Part shown: positions 1-8,320 of the stretch, one piece after another
Numbering within the stretch: position 1 is the first letter of the stretch
How the letters are laid out: every line of letters starts with the position of its first letter
Source of the DNA: an uncultured Acetatifactor sp.
GTDB taxonomy: Bacteria > Bacillota > Clostridia > Lachnospirales > Lachnospiraceae
Length of the DNA: 64,000 nt
NCBI GenBank assembly: GCA_910583845.1
Contig: CAJUAB010000016.1
Span: 1 to 64,000, forward strand
Reading direction: 5' to 3'
Notes under the pieces: generated by a model
What the model saw: the letters and a program-made list of their open reading frames with translations, nothing else
Databases searched by the model: none
What the model was told of the DNA's origin: nothing
Made by a program: the position numbers and the translations under genes

Positions 1-101
1 TTAGAATTTAGCGGGAAATTGTTTTTGGCACTTGCGGCCGCGTAAGCGGCTTGGTTCAATTTAATGAATAAATCGAAATTGTTTTGAAGGAGGAAAGGAA
101 T

Positions 102-515
102 ATGAATTTGTTAGGGGTTGGAATATATGTCAAAAACAGTCCTAAAGCTATTGAGATGTATCGTTCTGCTTTCGGATTGGAAATGGGCTATCATGTGCTA
201 AATGATGACAATACATATTATCATTCGGAGTTGCTAAAGGATGGTGATGGTTTTTGTTCAGTTGTTGAAGCGAAAGAAGAAAAAGGTGCGACAAATAATC
301 CAGTTCAGCTCGGCTACACTTTTGAAACGCGCGATGAACTTGAACGCGCATTTGCGATTTTAAAGGATGGCGGAACAGTGAAGCTGGATATATGTGAATT
401 ACCATGGAGTCCGTGCGCGGCGGAGGTCACGGACTGCTTTGGCGTGAATTGGTATCTTACCATGCCGCAGCATCGACCTGCTGATGATTGGAAACCAACG
501 GACGGTGGGTATTAA
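102..515 (+). CDS. VOC-fold (glyoxalase/bleomycin-resistance-like) protein
   Basis: Small single-domain protein of 137 residues. It opens with the typical first beta strand (LLGVGIYVKNSPKAIEMY), followed by the pairing of a short helix and strands that characterises the vicinal oxygen chelate superfamily, and ends near WYLTMPQH, a common last strand. Such proteins bind a metal and act as lyases, dioxygenases or drug-sequestering proteins; the substrate cannot be read here. The ATG at 102 is preferred over the upstream in-frame TTG at 84, because the TTG lies in front of the AGGAGG ribosome site at 88-93. The gene stands alone, with no operon partner, before a 335-bp gap of decayed sequence. 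Cytoplasmic, as no signal or membrane segment is seen. Confidence 0.85.
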   Translation: MNLLGVGIYVKNSPKAIEMYRSAFGLEMGYHVLNDDNTYYHSELLKDGDGFCSVVEAKEEKGATNNPVQLGYTFETRDELERAFAILKDGGTVKLDICELPWSPCAAEVTDCFGVNWYLTMPQHRPADDWKPTDGGY

Positions 516-849
516 ATGTAAAAACCTATTTCTCTATGCAGTTAAACTCAAGTTGTTGATTAGAAGTATAAAAGATAACAAATTAATATCTTGCCACACG
601 ATGCTGATTAAACACGGAGCCGCGAATGTGTAATGATTGCGGTAAATACAAAAATGTTTTCTGTGCCATGAAAGTGTGCCAATAAAAACATAACGCATAA
701 GAATAACGATTTTACGTTGCTTTCAGCAAAAAACATGGAAAATACCACAAAAAACGCTATTCAAATACTGTGAGGGTGGTAGGACAGTAGGTTCTGGCCT
801 TGTAGCAGCGATCGTCTAATCATTTTGGATTAAAAGAAAATTTGTACTT
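516..849. other. Gene-poor AT-rich gap with a Cys-rich micro-ORF
   Basis: No gene of normal length is seen. A 19-codon reading frame at 626-685 (MCNDCGKYKNVFCAMKVCQ) has four cysteines in paired spacing, like the metal-binding tail of a larger protein. It has no good ribosome site, and the frame is open upstream only to 608, so it reads as a remnant rather than a working gene. The remainder holds no clear promoter or terminator. Confidence 0.4.
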
Positions 850-864
850 GTGGAGATAGAGGAA

Positions 865-1284
865 ATGATAGAAATTCGATATGTTCAGTCAGAAGATCAA
901 GAATTTTGGTATAGTCTTGACAGACATTTGCCGGAACAAGAGTTTGACAATAAAGTCAGGGATCAGAGAGGTTATGTTTTATTATCTGACAATAAACCAA
1001 TTGGATTGTTGAGATATAATCTTTTTTGGGATAATACCCCGTTCTGCACAATGCTATTTGTTGATTGGAATTATCAGGGAAAAGGTCTTGGAAGAAAACT
1101 TGTGGAATATTGGGAAAATGATATGAAATTACAAGGCTATGGGATGCTTCTGACATCTACACAGGTTGATGAGGATGCACAACATTTTTATAGAAAATTG
1201 GGATATAAGGATTGTGGCGGTTTTGTGATAGACATTCCAGAATATGAACAACCTATGGAAATGTTTTTGGTTAAGGGGATTTAG
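865..1284 (+). CDS. GNAT family N-acetyltransferase
   Basis: A 139-residue single-domain acetyltransferase. The central motif A is clear: MLFVDWNYQGKGLGRKLVEY matches the acetyl-CoA pyrophosphate-binding pattern (Q/R)xxGxG/A. The motif B region that follows, with HFYRKLGYKDCGGF, is typical of the GNAT C-terminal half. The substrate is unknown; the closing hydrophobic strand with methionines is common in small-molecule or antibiotic acetyltransferases. ATG 865 is chosen over GTG 850 because GGAG at about 852-855 is properly spaced for 865 and nothing suitable precedes 850. It sits between an eroded gap and an IS remnant, so it may be an accessory gene. Confidence 0.8.
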   Translation: MIEIRYVQSEDQEFWYSLDRHLPEQEFDNKVRDQRGYVLLSDNKPIGLLRYNLFWDNTPFCTMLFVDWNYQGKGLGRKLVEYWENDMKLQGYGMLLTSTQVDEDAQHFYRKLGYKDCGGFVIDIPEYEQPMEMFLVKGI

Positions 1285-1309
1285 TACATTCTGCATTATG
1301 CCTGACCGT

Positions 1310-1456
1310 TCATGTATGAACCTGCTGTTTGAATCTATCCAAATCCGGCAGCGGCTTCCCCGGGGCCTGGCGGCTCTTGATGCCGTTTTCAAGCTCTGCC
1401 ATGTCCGGCCAGCGCCCATGTTTTGGCGTGTAATGCCATTCAAAGCATTCTGCCTG
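1310..1456 (-). pseudogene. IS630-type transposase remnant (C-terminal end)
   Basis: On the minus strand a short frame reads CFEWHYTPKHGRWPDMAELE and continues to a stop at 1310-1312. This strongly resembles the region around the last catalytic acidic residue of IS630-family DDE transposases (HYTPKHGSWLNMAEIE in typical members). It is preceded in frame by a stop at 1457-1459, and no other part of the transposase is seen, so only about 48 codons of the C-terminus survive. The changes from the usual serine and asparagine positions (RWPD for SWLN) also suggest decay. It lies directly between two accessory genes. Confidence 0.65.
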
Positions 1457-1480
1457 TTAATGCAGTATATGGAGGAAATT

Positions 1481-1990
1481 ATGTGCGATAGGGTCAGGTT
1501 GGCGGTTATAGCGAGAGAAGAAGCTGAAAAACCGTACAATGGAAAATCGAAGGATTGTGCGCCAAATATACAGGATCTGGTTGCACGATTTCCTAAGTGG
1601 TCTGTAGACGAGGCTGACGGGCTTTGGTGTGCGGCATTTGTATATCATTGTGTCATATTAGCGGGATTTAAAATTCCTGTTCGTCCGAAAGAATCCTCAT
1701 GCTCTCTTGCCGGCTGCGTGGCCTGGGAAGAGTGGGCGCAAGCAGATAACCGTATTGAGTACCATAGTGGGAAAGATCATGTCTTTAAGCCTGCGGCTGG
1801 GGATATTGTTCTTTTTGACAGGGTATTCAACAACATGGATCATGACCATATGGGCATTGTGCTTGAAAATTACGATGATTTTATTATAAGTGCAGAGGGA
1901 AATGTAGGGAATGTCTCTCAGATTTTAGAACGTAAAAAGAACAGTCATATTCGTGCGTATATTCGTATCCCCGATCATTTTTCGTATTAA
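1481..1990 (+). CDS. CHAP/NlpC-like amidase-type protein
   Basis: A 169-residue protein with the hallmarks of a papain-like CHAP fold: a catalytic cysteine in DGLWCAAFVYHC, a histidine in the strand after GDIVLFD (DHDHMGIVLEN), and a polar third residue near SAEGNVGNVS. CHAP and NlpC/P60 enzymes cleave peptidoglycan peptides or related amide bonds. No signal peptide is visible, so it would act in the cytoplasm, be released by another route, or serve another amidase role. ATG 1481 follows GGAGGAA at 1471-1477. A longer in-frame opening from 1244 is rejected because it runs through the preceding acetyltransferase and the IS remnant. No operon partner is evident. Confidence 0.7.
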   Translation: MCDRVRLAVIAREEAEKPYNGKSKDCAPNIQDLVARFPKWSVDEADGLWCAAFVYHCVILAGFKIPVRPKESSCSLAGCVAWEEWAQADNRIEYHSGKDHVFKPAAGDIVLFDRVFNNMDHDHMGIVLENYDDFIISAEGNVGNVSQILERKKNSHIRAYIRIPDHFSY

Positions 1991-2016
1991 GGCAATTTTC
2001 TGTTGGAGAGGGAGAT

Positions 2017-2195
2017 ATGTTTGTTGCAATGGGTGAAACCGATCGCCCTATCAGAGGCGCTTCACTCTGTATGCCAGATACAGGAATATGATTTACTTAT
2101 TTTTCTTTAAAATGGATAGGGAAGAATTGTACTCTCATATTGCGGCCTGGCAAGAGGAAATCGGTGAAGCCGCGCCAGGTGACAGGAGGACGTGA
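2017..2195 (+). other. Two micro-ORFs, probably gene debris
   Basis: A 24-codon frame (2017-2091, starting MFVAMGETDRPIRGAS) follows a GGAGAGGGAG ribosome-like site, and a 27-codon frame (2112-2195, starting MDREELYSHIAAWQEE) runs up to the next gene. Neither matches a family I recognise. Their tail-to-head arrangement suggests remains of one or two broken genes, although a translated leader upstream of the next gene cannot be excluded. Confidence 0.3.
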
Positions 2196-2198
2196 TTT

Positions 2199-2981
2199 AT
2201 GATTACCGAGGAGATATTGCAGATCGCGATGGAACAGTCTGCCGAGGACATCAACTGTAGCTGGGAAGACTTTATGAAAAGCCAGAATGTGATCGTTCCA
2301 TTCCGTCTGGGAAAAAATGCGAGAAAATATCTTAAAGAGCCGATTATAGCGAATTTTGTTTCTTATGGGAACAATGTAGTTGCGTCAGCCGCCGAGGAGG
2401 TTATGGAAACGGTGAGGGAATATGTGAATAAATTTGAGTTCTATCACCTTTTTGAAACACCTAATATGCATTGGTTGAGCGACAGACTGGCCGGGAAGGG
2501 ATCGGATATATGCTTCATGGCAGAATATTTTCTTCCCGATCTGCATAATCTTCGTCCGCTCTCCTGCAACTACGAGACACGTATTCTTACGAAACGCGAT
2601 TTTCAAGAACTGTATCTGCCGGAATGGAGCAATGCTCTGTGCGAGAAAAGAAAGCATTTGGACCTGCTTGGCGTCGGGGCCTATGAAGATGAGAAATTGA
2701 TCGGGCTTGCCGGCTGTTCCGCGGATTGTGAAAAGATGTGGCAGATTGGAGTAGACGTGTTGCCGGAGTACCGAAAATGCGGCATTGCGTCCGCGCTTAC
2801 CAGTAGATTGGCTCATGAAATACTTGAGAGAGGGAAAGTCCCATTTTACTGCGCCGCATGGTCAAATATCCGTTCTGTAAGAAATGCTGTAAAAAGCGGC
2901 TTTATACCCGCCTGGGTGGAGATGACAGTAAAGCCTGCAGCCATTATCAATGAGTTGAACGAAGAAACGAACGGAAACTGA
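2199..2981 (+). CDS. GNAT family N-acetyltransferase with N-terminal extension
   Basis: A 260-residue protein whose C-terminal half (about 150-245) is a GNAT domain. The motif A reads VDVLPEYRKCGIASALTSRL (R-x-x-G-x-A type acetyl-CoA loop), followed by the motif B segment AAWSNIRSVRNAVKSGF with the usual asparagine and a strand ending in the glycine-phenylalanine turn. The N-terminal 140 residues are a separate acidic helical domain with no family I recognise. This layout resembles GNATs of Firmicutes with a poorly conserved front domain. AGGAGG at about 2185-2190 supports ATG 2199. The next gene, an RNA methyltransferase, begins 22 bp downstream, so the two may be co-transcribed. Confidence 0.8.
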   Translation: MITEEILQIAMEQSAEDINCSWEDFMKSQNVIVPFRLGKNARKYLKEPIIANFVSYGNNVVASAAEEVMETVREYVNKFEFYHLFETPNMHWLSDRLAGKGSDICFMAEYFLPDLHNLRPLSCNYETRILTKRDFQELYLPEWSNALCEKRKHLDLLGVGAYEDEKLIGLAGCSADCEKMWQIGVDVLPEYRKCGIASALTSRLAHEILERGKVPFYCAAWSNIRSVRNAVKSGFIPAWVEMTVKPAAIINELNEETNGN

Positions 2982-3003
2982 CTCAGAAAGGATCTGTATT
3001 ACC

Positions 3004-4014
3004 GTGAGAGAATTTATGTGTACCATGGCGCCGGGACTGGAAGAAATCGTGAAAGAAGAGCTGGCGGAGAAACTGAACAGTCCCGATATCTCCGAAACCG
3101 CCCGGGGCAGGGTTTTCTTTCGCGGAAAGTACCGTCTGGATGAGCTTTGCAGGCTGTCCTGTGTGGATAACATATATTGGATGGTATCCCGGCTGCCTAT
3201 CGGAACGCGGAAGCGGGATCTGGAGCAGCTAAACGAAAAAGTGAGAAAAATGGATTTTTCGGGGGCAAAGCAATTCCTGGGCATCAAGGACAAGCCCGCA
3301 ATCATTGTGAGCGCAAGCAAGAGAGGAAAGCAGACGTATTCACGTTTTGATCTGGCGGACTATGTCACGGAGCTCTTAGTGGGGACCGGAAAATTTGTGG
3401 CGGGGGATATCCACGAACACAATTTTCCCATACGGGTTGATCTGGACACGGATTCCTGCGCCTTTTCTGTTCAATTGACAACGGCGGATTTCCGATTCCG
3501 GGGCAGCAATTATGGGTATATGCCGGGAGGAATACGTCCCACTGTCGCAGCCGCGCTGATCCGGGTAAGCAGGCCGGATAAAGAGGACGTTTTTTACGAT
3601 CCCTTCTGCGGAGCGGGTACAATCCCCAGAGAACGCGCGCGCATGCCAAGCCGGCGGATACTGGCCAGCGATCTGAATCCCGATGCCGTGGCGTGCGCGA
3701 GAAACAATTTACCGGGAAACATAAAGGTTTTTCCCTGCGATGCCCGCAAGATGAAGGTGAGAGACAACAGCATAGATGTCATTGTCTCCAATATCCCCTG
3801 GGGGAAACAGATTGAGGTGGAAAATATCGGGGAATTGTATACGGATTTTTTCCGCGAAGCGGGAAGGGTCATGAAAGATCAGGGACGTATCGTGATTCTT
3901 ACGGACAGAGAAGAGATCGTGGAAAGTGCGGAGAAAATGGGATTTGGCATATCCCAACAGGCTGTGGTCAGTCTCCATGGCCTCCCGGCGGGAGTCTATT
4001 TGATTCAAAAATAG
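3004..4014 (+). CDS. THUMP-type RNA guanine-N2 methyltransferase-like protein
   Basis: A 336-residue SAM-dependent methyltransferase of the TrmN/RlmL-like class. The N-terminal part (about 1-150) corresponds to the THUMP/ferredoxin-like RNA-binding region. From about residue 185 the Rossmann methyltransferase follows, with motif I DPFCGAGTIPRERA, motif II ASDLNPDAV and a motif IV NIPWG, which replaces the usual NPPY-type tetrapeptide used for exocyclic amines. This points to N2-methylation of a guanine in tRNA or rRNA; the target is unknown. The start is GTG 3004, 7-8 codons after an AAAGGA site. It ends in TAG. Its 22-bp spacing from the upstream acetyltransferase suggests one transcript. 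Confidence 0.85.
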   Translation: MREFMCTMAPGLEEIVKEELAEKLNSPDISETARGRVFFRGKYRLDELCRLSCVDNIYWMVSRLPIGTRKRDLEQLNEKVRKMDFSGAKQFLGIKDKPAIIVSASKRGKQTYSRFDLADYVTELLVGTGKFVAGDIHEHNFPIRVDLDTDSCAFSVQLTTADFRFRGSNYGYMPGGIRPTVAAALIRVSRPDKEDVFYDPFCGAGTIPRERARMPSRRILASDLNPDAVACARNNLPGNIKVFPCDARKMKVRDNSIDVIVSNIPWGKQIEVENIGELYTDFFREAGRVMKDQGRIVILTDREEIVESAEKMGFGISQQAVVSLHGLPAGVYLIQK

Positions 4015-4084
4015 CTATACCTGTTTTTTCCACTGGTCTGTGGACCGCTTATATTGTAAAATAGTTCTGAAAAGAGGTGATGAT

Positions 4085-4156
4085 ATGGTAGAGAAAGAAT
4101 GGGGATTCAGTCATAAAGTGGGAATCCATGCCCATGCGGAAGTAGTGGTTATATAG
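4085..4156 (+). CDS. Hypothetical 23-residue peptide
   Basis: A short frame (MVEKEWGFSHKVGIHAHAEV and three more residues) follows a good AGAGGTGAT ribosome site. It has no recognised family. It could be a small peptide or the first codons of a gene whose remainder has been lost. The AT-rich sequence that follows up to 4232 carries the ribosome site of the next gene. Confidence 0.35.
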   Translation: MVEKEWGFSHKVGIHAHAEVVVI

Positions 4157-4232
4157 ACTTCTGTGTGGGCTGCTAAAGCTATATAATCTGCTGTTTCCGC
4201 GCTTATTTATCAAATAAATAAGGAGTGGGAAA

Positions 4233-4502
4233 ATGAAATACAGGAATGCAGCAGAGATTTTGCCGTCCGGATTGCTGCGGGAGATTCAGTGCTATGTCGA
4301 TGGGGAGCTCTTATATATTCCCAGATGCGAATCCAAGCAGGAATGGGGGGCAGTCAGTGGATCAAAACAGTTCTATCAGGACAGGAACGGCCGGATCAGA
4401 GAATTGTTTGAAAGTGGTGTGGCGCTGGAGGAACTGGCTCAGAAATTCGGACTATCCAGCAGTACAATCAAAAAAATCGTATATCAAAAGAAAAATCTGT
4501 AA
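4233..4502 (+). CDS. CD3324-like small helix-turn-helix protein
   Basis: An 89-residue cytoplasmic protein. It starts MKYRNAAEILPSGLLREIQ and carries YVDGELLYIP, the characteristic front half of the CD3324 family of Clostridia. The C-terminus (about 55-86) is a helix-turn-helix with an ELAQKFGLSSSTIKKIV recognition region. Members are thought to bind DNA, related to the Mor-type helix-turn-helix, and are often associated with drug- or phage-responsive loci; no target is visible here. AAGGAGTGGG about ten bases upstream supports ATG 4233. An intrinsic terminator directly follows, so this is a monocistronic unit. Confidence 0.8.
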   Translation: MKYRNAAEILPSGLLREIQCYVDGELLYIPRCESKQEWGAVSGSKQFYQDRNGRIRELFESGVALEELAQKFGLSSSTIKKIVYQKKNL

Positions 4503-4509
4503 TAGGATT

Positions 4510-4546
4510 TCTCCCGGAATTGTGAAAAGGAATTCCGGGAGATTTT
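4510..4546 (+). terminator. Rho-independent terminator after the CD3324-like gene
   Basis: A perfect 12-bp stem pairs TCTCCCGGAATT (4510-4521) with AATTCCGGGAGA (4531-4542). The loop is nine bases, and the stem is followed by TTTTG. It lies 8 bp after the stop codon. Confidence 0.9.
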
Positions 4547-4714
4547 GTGTTTCTGACAATGAAATCTTCCGGTGCGCGGATGCCGCTGCCGCAAAGTGAA
4601 AAGAGCGGCGGTACTACGACAAAAAACGGCTATAGTCGTTTTGCGGACTCGAAATATTTTGGCTTATCGTATATAGTTTACCCATGACGCCATATATGGA
4701 TACGGAGAAAGCCC

Positions 4715-5497
4715 ATGAGAGTAAACGATATAAAGAAATACAGAAAAAAAGATATCTATTCATACAGCTTCGGTTCCTTTCCGACATTTGAACTGCTGCA
4801 GAACAGACCGGAGATCCTGGAGTGTATTTTGGCGCATTCTGACGCGTCGGCGGAGATTCAGGATAAGCTGGAGCAGGAATGCGGGAGAGCGGGCGTGAAG
4901 ATCGTATATAATGACAGGATTGTTGAAAAAGTGCGCGACAAAGACAATTGCGTCATAGTCGGCGTCTTCCGAAAGTATATCTGCGCATTGGATCATAATG
5001 AAAATCATGTGGTGCTGGTACATCCGGGGGACGCGGGGAACCTGGGCACGATTATCAGATGCTGCGTGGGATTTGGCATTGCCAATCTGGCCGTAATCGA
5101 ACCGGCCGTCGATCTCTTTCATCCCAAGGTGATCAGAGCGTCCATGGGAGCCATATTTAAAATGAAGTTTGCATGTTTTCCCCATTTTGGCGTGTACAAT
5201 CAGGAGTTTGGAGAGGAGAGGGAGAGCTACCCTTTTATGCTGAACGGCGCGTATCCGCTGGGTTCTTTCAAACATCCGGAGAACAGGGCCTTTTCACTGA
5301 TTTTCGGAAATGAGGCAAGCGGGTTGGACGCGGGTTTTCGCGCGGTGGGAAAAAGTGTGGTGATTCCTCATGCCCGGACCATTGACTCATTGAATCTGTC
5401 CCTGGCCACAGGAATAGGTCTGTATGAGTTCTGCGGGAAAAGACAGTGGGAAGCAGGGGGAGAGCTGTCAACCGAAAGCTGCCGGAAAGATGTGTAA
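4715..5497 (+). CDS. SpoU/TrmH family RNA methyltransferase
   Basis: A 260-residue SPOUT-class enzyme that methylates 2'-O-ribose in tRNA or rRNA using SAM. The knotted C-terminal domain carries all three SpoU motifs: motif 1 in GDAGNLGTIIRCCVGFG, motif 2 in LIFGNEASGL and motif 3 in TIDSLNLSLATGIGLYEF. The front 90 residues are a substrate-binding domain that diverges from the usual L30-like fold. The target base is not predictable. ATG 4715 is 20 bp after a GGAGAAAG stretch. The downstream redox gene has its own promoter at 5525-5533, so this gene is probably its own unit. Confidence 0.9.
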   Translation: MRVNDIKKYRKKDIYSYSFGSFPTFELLQNRPEILECILAHSDASAEIQDKLEQECGRAGVKIVYNDRIVEKVRDKDNCVIVGVFRKYICALDHNENHVVLVHPGDAGNLGTIIRCCVGFGIANLAVIEPAVDLFHPKVIRASMGAIFKMKFACFPHFGVYNQEFGEERESYPFMLNGAYPLGSFKHPENRAFSLIFGNEASGLDAGFRAVGKSVVIPHARTIDSLNLSLATGIGLYEFCGKRQWEAGGELSTESCRKDV

Positions 5498-5524
5498 ATC
5501 CCCATGGAAAATATTTGCGTCCTA

Positions 5525-5533
5525 TGGTACAAT
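5525..5533 (+). promoter_or_regulatory. Extended -10 promoter for the redox/siroheme operon
   Basis: TGG TACAAT (5525-5533) fits the TGn-TATAAT extended -10 pattern. It lies in the 90-bp gap between the SpoU gene and the start codon at 5588. No convincing -35 is seen, as usual for this class. The leader would be about 50 bases. Confidence 0.5.
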
Positions 5534-5587
5534 GAGTCTGGAGCATGTTTGAAACTTACAATCAAAAAATGCAAAGGAGCAATTATC

Positions 5588-8146
5588 ATGAACGTCATTG
5601 TGATCGGAGGCGTTGCGGCGGGCACCAAAACCGCCGCGAAGCTGATGCGCCAGGACCGCAGCGCAAAGGTTACGGTCTACACCAAAAGCAGAGAGATCTC
5701 CTATGCCGGATGCGGTCTGCCCTACTATGTGGGCGGAAGTATTGAGACAAGGGAGGAACTGATCGTAAACACGCCGGAGAAGTATGCCAGGCTGACCGGT
5801 GTGGAGGTGAGAACAGAGATGGAAGCCGTGGGCGTGGATGCCGCGGCCAGAACGGTCAGCTTCGCGAATGGCGAAAAGGTTTCCTATGACAAGCTGGTGA
5901 TCGCCACGGGGGCCGTTCCCTTTGTGCCCGATGTGGCGGGCGTCAGTCTGCCGGGGGTATTTACCATGCGCACCCCCGATGATGCCATCGGGCTTCGCGC
6001 CTATGTGGAAGACAACCGCTGCCGGAGCGCCGTGGTGGTGGGCGGCGGCTTTATCGGTCTGGAGATCGCGGAGAACCTGATGTCCAGAGGGCTTAAGGTC
6101 ACGGTGGTTGATATGGCGGATCAGGTTATGCCCAACCTGTTTGACGCGGAGCTGGCGGCGTATATCCGCCGTCAGCTACAGGCCAGAGGTATCCGCGTTG
6201 TCACCGCGGCCGCGCTGGAGGAAGTGCTGGGCGGCGGGAAGGCCGCGGGAATCCGCACCAGCGTAGGTACCTTTGAAGGCGATCTGGTGGTGCTGGCCAT
6301 CGGCGTTCGTCCGGCCACCGGATTCCTGGCGGAGTCGGGGCTGGAAATGAACCGGGGAGCCATCGTGGTGGATGACCGTCAAAGGACCAATTTGAAGGAT
6401 GTATACGCCGTGGGCGACTGCGCTCAGGTATACAACCGCGTCACCGGAAAAGGTCAGTGGTCCGCCATGGGCTCCACCGCCAACATTACGGGGCGCTGTC
6501 TCGCCAGGAATCTCACCGGGGAGGACGCTGCCTACGGCGGCTGTCTGGGCACCGGGGTGGTGAAGCTGGCAGGGGACCTGAATGCCGGACGCACGGGACT
6601 GACCGAGGCACAGGCCAGAGAAGCGGGCTATGATGTGATTTCCGTCACCTGCGTCACGGATGACAAGGCGCATTACTATCCCGATGCCTCCAGCTTTGTC
6701 ACCAAGCTGATCGCGGACAGGAATACGCATAAGCTGCTGGGCATTCAGGTGCTGGGTGCCGGCGCGGTGGACAAGATGGTGGACATTGCTGTCACCGGTA
6801 TCGCCATGGGCGCGGCTGTGGAGGACTTTGACACCCTGGACTTTGCTTACGCGCCTCCCTTTTCCACAGCGATCCATCCCTTTGTGCAGGCGTGCTATAT
6901 ATTGGAAAACAAGATGTCGGGGGCTTTTGAGACCTTTACCCCCGCCGAGTATGCCGCAGGTGCCGCCAGGGGGTATCGCGTTGTGGACGCCCACCCCGCG
7001 GCAACGATTCCCGGTGCGGAGTGGATCGATCTGGGCAAGGTCACCGCGCCCCTGGAGGGCATCGGAACGGAGGAAAAGCTGCTGCTGGTGTGCGCCAAAG
7101 GCAAGAGGGGGTATTTTCTGCAAAACCGGCTGAAAGCGTTGGGCTATACCAACACCCGTGTGCTGGAGGGCGGCGCTTTTGTCAACCAGGTCAAAGTGCA
7201 GTTCGCGGGGGGCGTACTGCCTCCCGAGGAAATCAAAAGGGTCAAGGCATTGGGCTGTCTGCGGGACAAACGCTATCCGGATGTTTTCAATGTCCGCGTT
7301 ATTACCCGCAACGGGAAGATCACTGCGGAGGAACATCGCACCATTGCTGAGGCCTCGGAGCGTTTCGGCTCGGGAGCCGTCACCATGACCACGCGTCTGA
7401 CATTGGAGATTCAGGGAGTGAGGCATGAGAATATTCAGCCGCTGATTGATTTCCTGGGCGAACACGGTCTGAGCACCGGCGGCACCGGCTCACTGGTGCG
7501 TCCGGTGGTCTCCTGCAAGGGCACTACCTGCCAGTATGGACTCATCGACACTTACGGCTTATCCGAAAAACTGCATGAGCGGTTTTATGTGGGTTATCAC
7601 GGGGTGACATTGCCGCACAAGTTCAAGATCGCTGTGGGAGGCTGTCCCAACAACTGCGTAAAACCGGACTTGAACGATCTGGGCATTGTGGGACAGCGCA
7701 TTCCCCTGACAGATTTTTCCAAATGCCGCGGCTGCGCGAAATGCCAGGTCGCGGAGAACTGTCCCGTGAAGGTGGCCAAAGTAGAAGAGGGAAAACTGTA
7801 CATTGACCCGGAGGCCTGCAATAACTGCGGGCGCTGCAAGGGCAAATGTCCTTTTGGCGCGCTGGAGGAGTACCGGGAAGGCTATAAGGTCTATATCGGC
7901 GGTCGTTGGGGCAAGAAGGTCGCTCACGGCATTCCGCTTACCAGAATCTTTGAGAGTGAGGAGGAAGTGCTGGATGTGGTGGAGAAGGCCATTCTCCTGT
8001 TCCGGGACGAGGGTATATCAGGCGAGCGGTTTGCCGACACCGTTGAGCGTCTGGGCTTTGACTATGTGAACGGGAAACTGCTTTCCGATACGATTGACAA
8101 GGCGGCGATTTTGCAGAAGAAGGTGAAAGGCGGCGCAACCTGCTGA
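5588..8146 (+). CDS. CoA-disulfide reductase/rhodanese/siroheme reductase/ferredoxin fusion
   Basis: An 852-residue fusion. Residues 1-450 are a flavoprotein of the CoA-disulfide reductase/NADH oxidase type, with FAD motif GGVAAG, active cysteine Cys42 in SYAGCGLPYY and NAD motif VVGGGFIGLE. Residues about 470-555 are rhodanese-like with Cys502. Residues about 570-700 are a siroheme/4Fe-4S reductase half: CKGTTC (Cys643, Cys648) and GGCPNNC (Cys686, Cys690) with the downstream DLG of the sulfite/nitrite reductase signature. Residues 713-754 are a ferredoxin with two clusters of cysteines (713, 716, 719, 725; 744, 747, 750, 754). It probably reduces sulfite or nitrite from NAD(P)H with sulfur handling by the rhodanese. 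It heads an operon-like block with an importer and the siroheme synthase. The true start is ATG 5588 after AAAGGAG, not the upstream in-frame codon at 5504. Confidence 0.85.
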   Translation: MNVIVIGGVAAGTKTAAKLMRQDRSAKVTVYTKSREISYAGCGLPYYVGGSIETREELIVNTPEKYARLTGVEVRTEMEAVGVDAAARTVSFANGEKVSYDKLVIATGAVPFVPDVAGVSLPGVFTMRTPDDAIGLRAYVEDNRCRSAVVVGGGFIGLEIAENLMSRGLKVTVVDMADQVMPNLFDAELAAYIRRQLQARGIRVVTAAALEEVLGGGKAAGIRTSVGTFEGDLVVLAIGVRPATGFLAESGLEMNRGAIVVDDRQRTNLKDVYAVGDCAQVYNRVTGKGQWSAMGSTANITGRCLARNLTGEDAAYGGCLGTGVVKLAGDLNAGRTGLTEAQAREAGYDVISVTCVTDDKAHYYPDASSFVTKLIADRNTHKLLGIQVLGAGAVDKMVDIAVTGIAMGAAVEDFDTLDFAYAPPFSTAIHPFVQACYILENKMSGAFETFTPAEYAAGAARGYRVVDAHPAATIPGAEWIDLGKVTAPLEGIGTEEKLLLVCAKGKRGYFLQNRLKALGYTNTRVLEGGAFVNQVKVQFAGGVLPPEEIKRVKALGCLRDKRYPDVFNVRVITRNGKITAEEHRTIAEASERFGSGAVTMTTRLTLEIQGVRHENIQPLIDFLGEHGLSTGGTGSLVRPVVSCKGTTCQYGLIDTYGLSEKLHERFYVGYHGVTLPHKFKIAVGGCPNNCVKPDLNDLGIVGQRIPLTDFSKCRGCAKCQVAENCPVKVAKVEEGKLYIDPEACNNCGRCKGKCPFGALEEYREGYKVYIGGRWGKKVAHGIPLTRIFESEEEVLDVVEKAILLFRDEGISGERFADTVERLGFDYVNGKLLSDTIDKAAILQKKVKGGATC

Positions 8147-8197
8147 CCGGGCTTTTCCCATACGCAAGTATGAACGGATCAAATGCAGGACGGCGGG

Positions 8198-8271
8198 GAG
8201 GATTCAGAAGATCTTCCTCACAGGGAGATATGGAAGGGGCGATGTGGTGGAGGCCATATCGCCTCTTCCAT
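8198..8271 (+). promoter_or_regulatory. Structured leader upstream of the importer
   Basis: The 174-bp gap between the fusion gene and the binding-protein gene holds two hairpins. GAGGA (8198-8202) pairs with TCCTC (8215-8219) around the palindrome GAAGATCTTC. A 14-bp stem joins 8230-8243 to 8258-8271 with one mismatch. No U-tract follows, so these are not terminators. The conserved cores of cobalamin, FMN or other riboswitches I know are not visible. Confidence 0.45.
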
Positions 8272-8320
8272 CAGATGCCCGGATCATGCCGATGCGCGTC
8301 TGAAAAGGGAGGACACATCT

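Noticed and set aside
1129..1539. 136-codon minus-strand ORF across two genes
   Set aside because: Its frame does not match the IS630 remnant, and it covers the ends of two good genes.
6176..7465. Long minus-strand ORF (429 codons) opposite the reductase fusion
   Set aside because: It mirrors the high-GC third positions of the real gene on the other strand, has no family and no ribosome site.
8147..8320. Cobalamin riboswitch before the importer
   Set aside because: The conserved core elements I would expect are not visible; only simple hairpins are seen.
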